Shown piece after piece: positions 5,064 through 5,177 of a stretch of DNA of 5,177 nt. The notes under the pieces are model-generated. The model was not told the origin of the DNA. It did not search any database and worked only from the letters and a program-made list of their open reading frames with translations. Position numbers and translations under genes: made by a program. Positions within the stretch are counted from its first letter, which is position 1; each line of letters starts with the position of its first letter. Origin of the DNA: Dehalococcoidia bacterium (lineage in GTDB: Bacteria; Chloroflexota; Dehalococcoidia; Dehalococcoidales; E44-bin46); assembly GCA_030634425.1 (NCBI GenBank), contig DAOWAU010000058.1, positions 1 through 5,177 of the forward strand, read 5' to 3'.

Positions 5064-5177
5064 ATGAAAAGTAAAATACTAAAAATAATGGGAGTAGCCC
5101 TCACACTGGCCATGGTCTTCAGCCTGGGTGCTGTCCTTACAGCGATCCCGGTATCGGCTGACGAAGATGCATGGAAC
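5064..5177 (+). CDS. Secreted protein of unknown function, N-terminal signal peptide only (cut by window edge)
   Basis: Only 38 codons are visible. They form a textbook Sec signal peptide: a basic start MKSKILK, a hydrophobic core from about residue 8 to 29 (IMGVALTLAMV and onward to TAIP), and a cleavage motif VSA at 30-32, with the mature protein probably starting at Asp33 (DEDAWN). There is no cysteine at the cleavage site, so it is not a lipoprotein. The mature part is out of view and its function cannot be stated. Start choice: the ATG at 5064 is the first in frame after the AAGGAGG at 5043-5049. Later in-frame ATGs (codons 9 and 17) would destroy the signal peptide. The long leader with two candidate promoters and a structured ribosome binding site suggests this gene has its own regulation, separate from rho. 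Confidence 0.8.
   Translation, partial: MKSKILKIMGVALTLAMVFSLGAVLTAIPVSADEDAWN

Noticed and set aside
1..5177. CRISPR array, insertion sequence, tRNA, rRNA, toxin-antitoxin or defence genes
   Set aside because: I looked for regular repeats, terminal inverted repeats with target duplications, transposase motifs and tRNA-like folds on both strands and saw none.

Overview
The window looks like ordinary bacterial chromosome. It probably comes from an uncultured member of the Chloroflexota, and the Dehalococcoidia are my best guess. That guess rests on three things: the flavour of the Rho and ClpB sequences, the clpB/hspR pairing, and the style of the signal peptide at the right end. All of this is inference from remembered sequence families, and no database search was possible. 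Base composition is close to balanced, with AT-rich intergenic stretches.

Layout. Positions 1-636 (minus strand) carry the first 212 codons of clpB, cut by the window edge inside the first Walker A motif. Directly upstream on the same strand (640-933) is a MerR-family frame of HspR type. Its C-terminal 79 residues are convincing, but it has no usable start codon and lacks the normal helix-turn-helix N-terminus, so it is probably broken. Positions 900-1101 form a divergent control region with two candidate rightward promoters, one candidate leftward promoter and an HspR-like half-site.

On the plus strand three housekeeping genes follow: pyrG (CTP synthase, 1102-2742), a transaldolase/fructose-6-phosphate aldolase family gene (2815-3462), and rho (transcription termination factor, 3478-4770). 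The gaps are 72 and 15 bases, so at least the last two are co-transcribed, and the three may form one operon. The order pyrG ... tal ... rho matches a longer gene run known in Bacillus (pyrG-fba-tal-murA-glpX-rho-rpmE) with the other members missing. No rpmE follows rho here.

After rho, an intrinsic terminator overlaps a candidate promoter. It is followed by a 29-codon open frame with an excellent ribosome binding site, and then by the start of a secreted protein (5064 onward, 38 codons visible) with a clear Sec signal peptide.

How the parts relate. ClpB and HspR belong to the heat-shock disaggregation system, and HspR normally represses its own operon. PyrG makes CTP, TalC works on sugar phosphates, and Rho ends transcription; their linkage is conserved but has no obvious single pathway. 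I see no mobile element, CRISPR array, tRNA, rRNA or defence system. The most interesting points are the start-less hspR frame with its modified control region, the two substitutions in the Rho bicyclomycin pocket, and the leader region between rho and the secreted protein.
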